Assembly (NCBI RefSeq): GCF_014251955.1 | Contig: NZ_CP059203.1 | Span: 304,789-368,788, forward strand | Direction of reading: 5' to 3' | Source of the DNA: Blattabacterium cuenoti | Lineage (GTDB): Bacteria; Bacteroidota; Bacteroidia; Flavobacteriales; Blattabacteriaceae | Length of the DNA: 64,000 nucleotides | Shown here: positions 63,637-64,000 of the stretch, piece after piece | Numbering within the stretch: position 1 is the first letter of the stretch | How the letters are laid out: each line of letters starts with the position of its first letter | Position numbers and translations under genes: made by a program | Notes under the pieces: generated by a model | Told to the model about the DNA's origin: nothing | Databases searched by the model: none | What the model saw: the letters and a program-made list of their open reading frames with translations, nothing else

Positions 63637-64000
63637 ATGAAAATGGGAAAAATGATCATTTTATCAGGCCCTTCAGGGTGTGGAAAAACTACAATTTCTC
63701 ATTATCTTCTTTCAAAAATTCCAGAATTGAAATTTTCTATATCATGTACTACACGAACAATTCGTTATCATGAAAAACATGGAAAAGACTATTATTTTCT
63801 TTCTAAGGATCAATTTATTTCTAAAATAAAAAAATATCAATTTGCAGAATGGGAAGAAGTTTATCCTAAACTATTTTATGGAACCTTAAAAAGTGAAATT
63901 TTAAGAATTTGGAAAATTAATAAACATGTTTTGTTTGATGTGGATGTAAAAGGGGGATTACATTTAAAAAAACAATATCCAAATAATTCATTATCTATAT
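63637..64000 (+). CDS. gmk: Guanylate kinase, 5' part only
   Basis: This gene runs off the right edge; about 121 codons are present. Reading from the ATG at 63637 (MKMGKMIILSGPSGCGKTT), the P-loop GPSGCGKT is followed by SISCTTRTIRYHEKHGKDYYF, the GMP-binding domain, then EWEEVYPKLFYGT and VLFDVDVKGGLHLKKQ. All are guanylate kinase signatures. It phosphorylates GMP to GDP. An ATG at residue 3 or 6 could be the start instead. In flavobacteria gmk often sits beside nadD; here nadD is far away. Confidence 0.95.
   Translation, partial: MKMGKMIILSGPSGCGKTTISHYLLSKIPELKFSISCTTRTIRYHEKHGKDYYFLSKDQFISKIKKYQFAEWEEVYPKLFYGTLKSEILRIWKINKHVLFDVDVKGGLHLKKQYPNNSLSI

Overview
The window is very AT-rich, gene-dense bacterial chromosome with almost no spare DNA, no mobile elements, no phage genes and no CRISPR array. 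Family features point to a Bacteroidetes (Flavobacteriales) endosymbiont, most likely Blattabacterium, the nutritional symbiont of cockroaches. These features are: DnaG without its zinc ligands, DnaE with a built-in N-terminal exonuclease, a DAHP synthase-chorismate mutase fusion, an acetyl/succinyl-ornithine type transcarbamylase, a standard 16S-Ile-Ala-23S-5S rRNA operon, A-rich leaders without Shine-Dalgarno sequences, and a strong bias to amino-acid biosynthesis. The genus is inferred from overall gene content; no database was searched.

Layout. 1-9.2 kb (minus strand): the start of a peroxiredoxin, dnaG, rpe, fabI, metK, then the Phe/Tyr block (pheA, an aminotransferase, tyrA, DAHP synthase-chorismate mutase). 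9.5-15 kb: mntH on plus, then rpsF-rpsR-rplI, gltX and mnmE on minus. 15.1-22.1 kb (plus): prmC, ligA, lon, lysA, tRNA-Ser. 22.3-31.3 kb (mixed strands): metG, a PolA-type 5' nuclease standing alone, a frameshifted nadD, a porin, ftsK, an LptF/LptG permease, ribB, tRNA-Asp and trxA. 31.4-42.6 kb (minus): a tight eight-gene arginine and carbamoyl-phosphate operon, argG-argC-argD-carA-carB-argF'-argB-argE, whose ArgG carries an N-terminal GNAT acetyltransferase domain. 42.8-51.3 kb: dnaE, a 620-base gap, rpsA and a ribonucleotide reductase large subunit. 51.3-56.4 kb (minus): the rRNA operon. 56.6-64 kb: queA, a polyprenyl synthase, topA, a conserved hypothetical, rsmI, asd and the start of gmk.

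How the genes fit together: the arginine operon, the Phe/Tyr block, asd and lysA are the host-provisioning part. The rest is reduced housekeeping: replication, translation, envelope and one metal importer. Signs of genome decay are visible in the sequence. The 16S rRNA has lost the canonical CCUCC anti-Shine-Dalgarno core. nadD is split by a one-base shift in an A10 tract. FtsK lacks its gamma domain, PolA lacks its polymerase domain, MetG and TopA are C-terminally short, and the ribonucleotide reductase large subunit lacks the C-terminal cysteine pair. TAC/GTA triplet tracts and small CTCCTA/TAGGAG inverted repeats occur at gene edges and inside variable protein segments.
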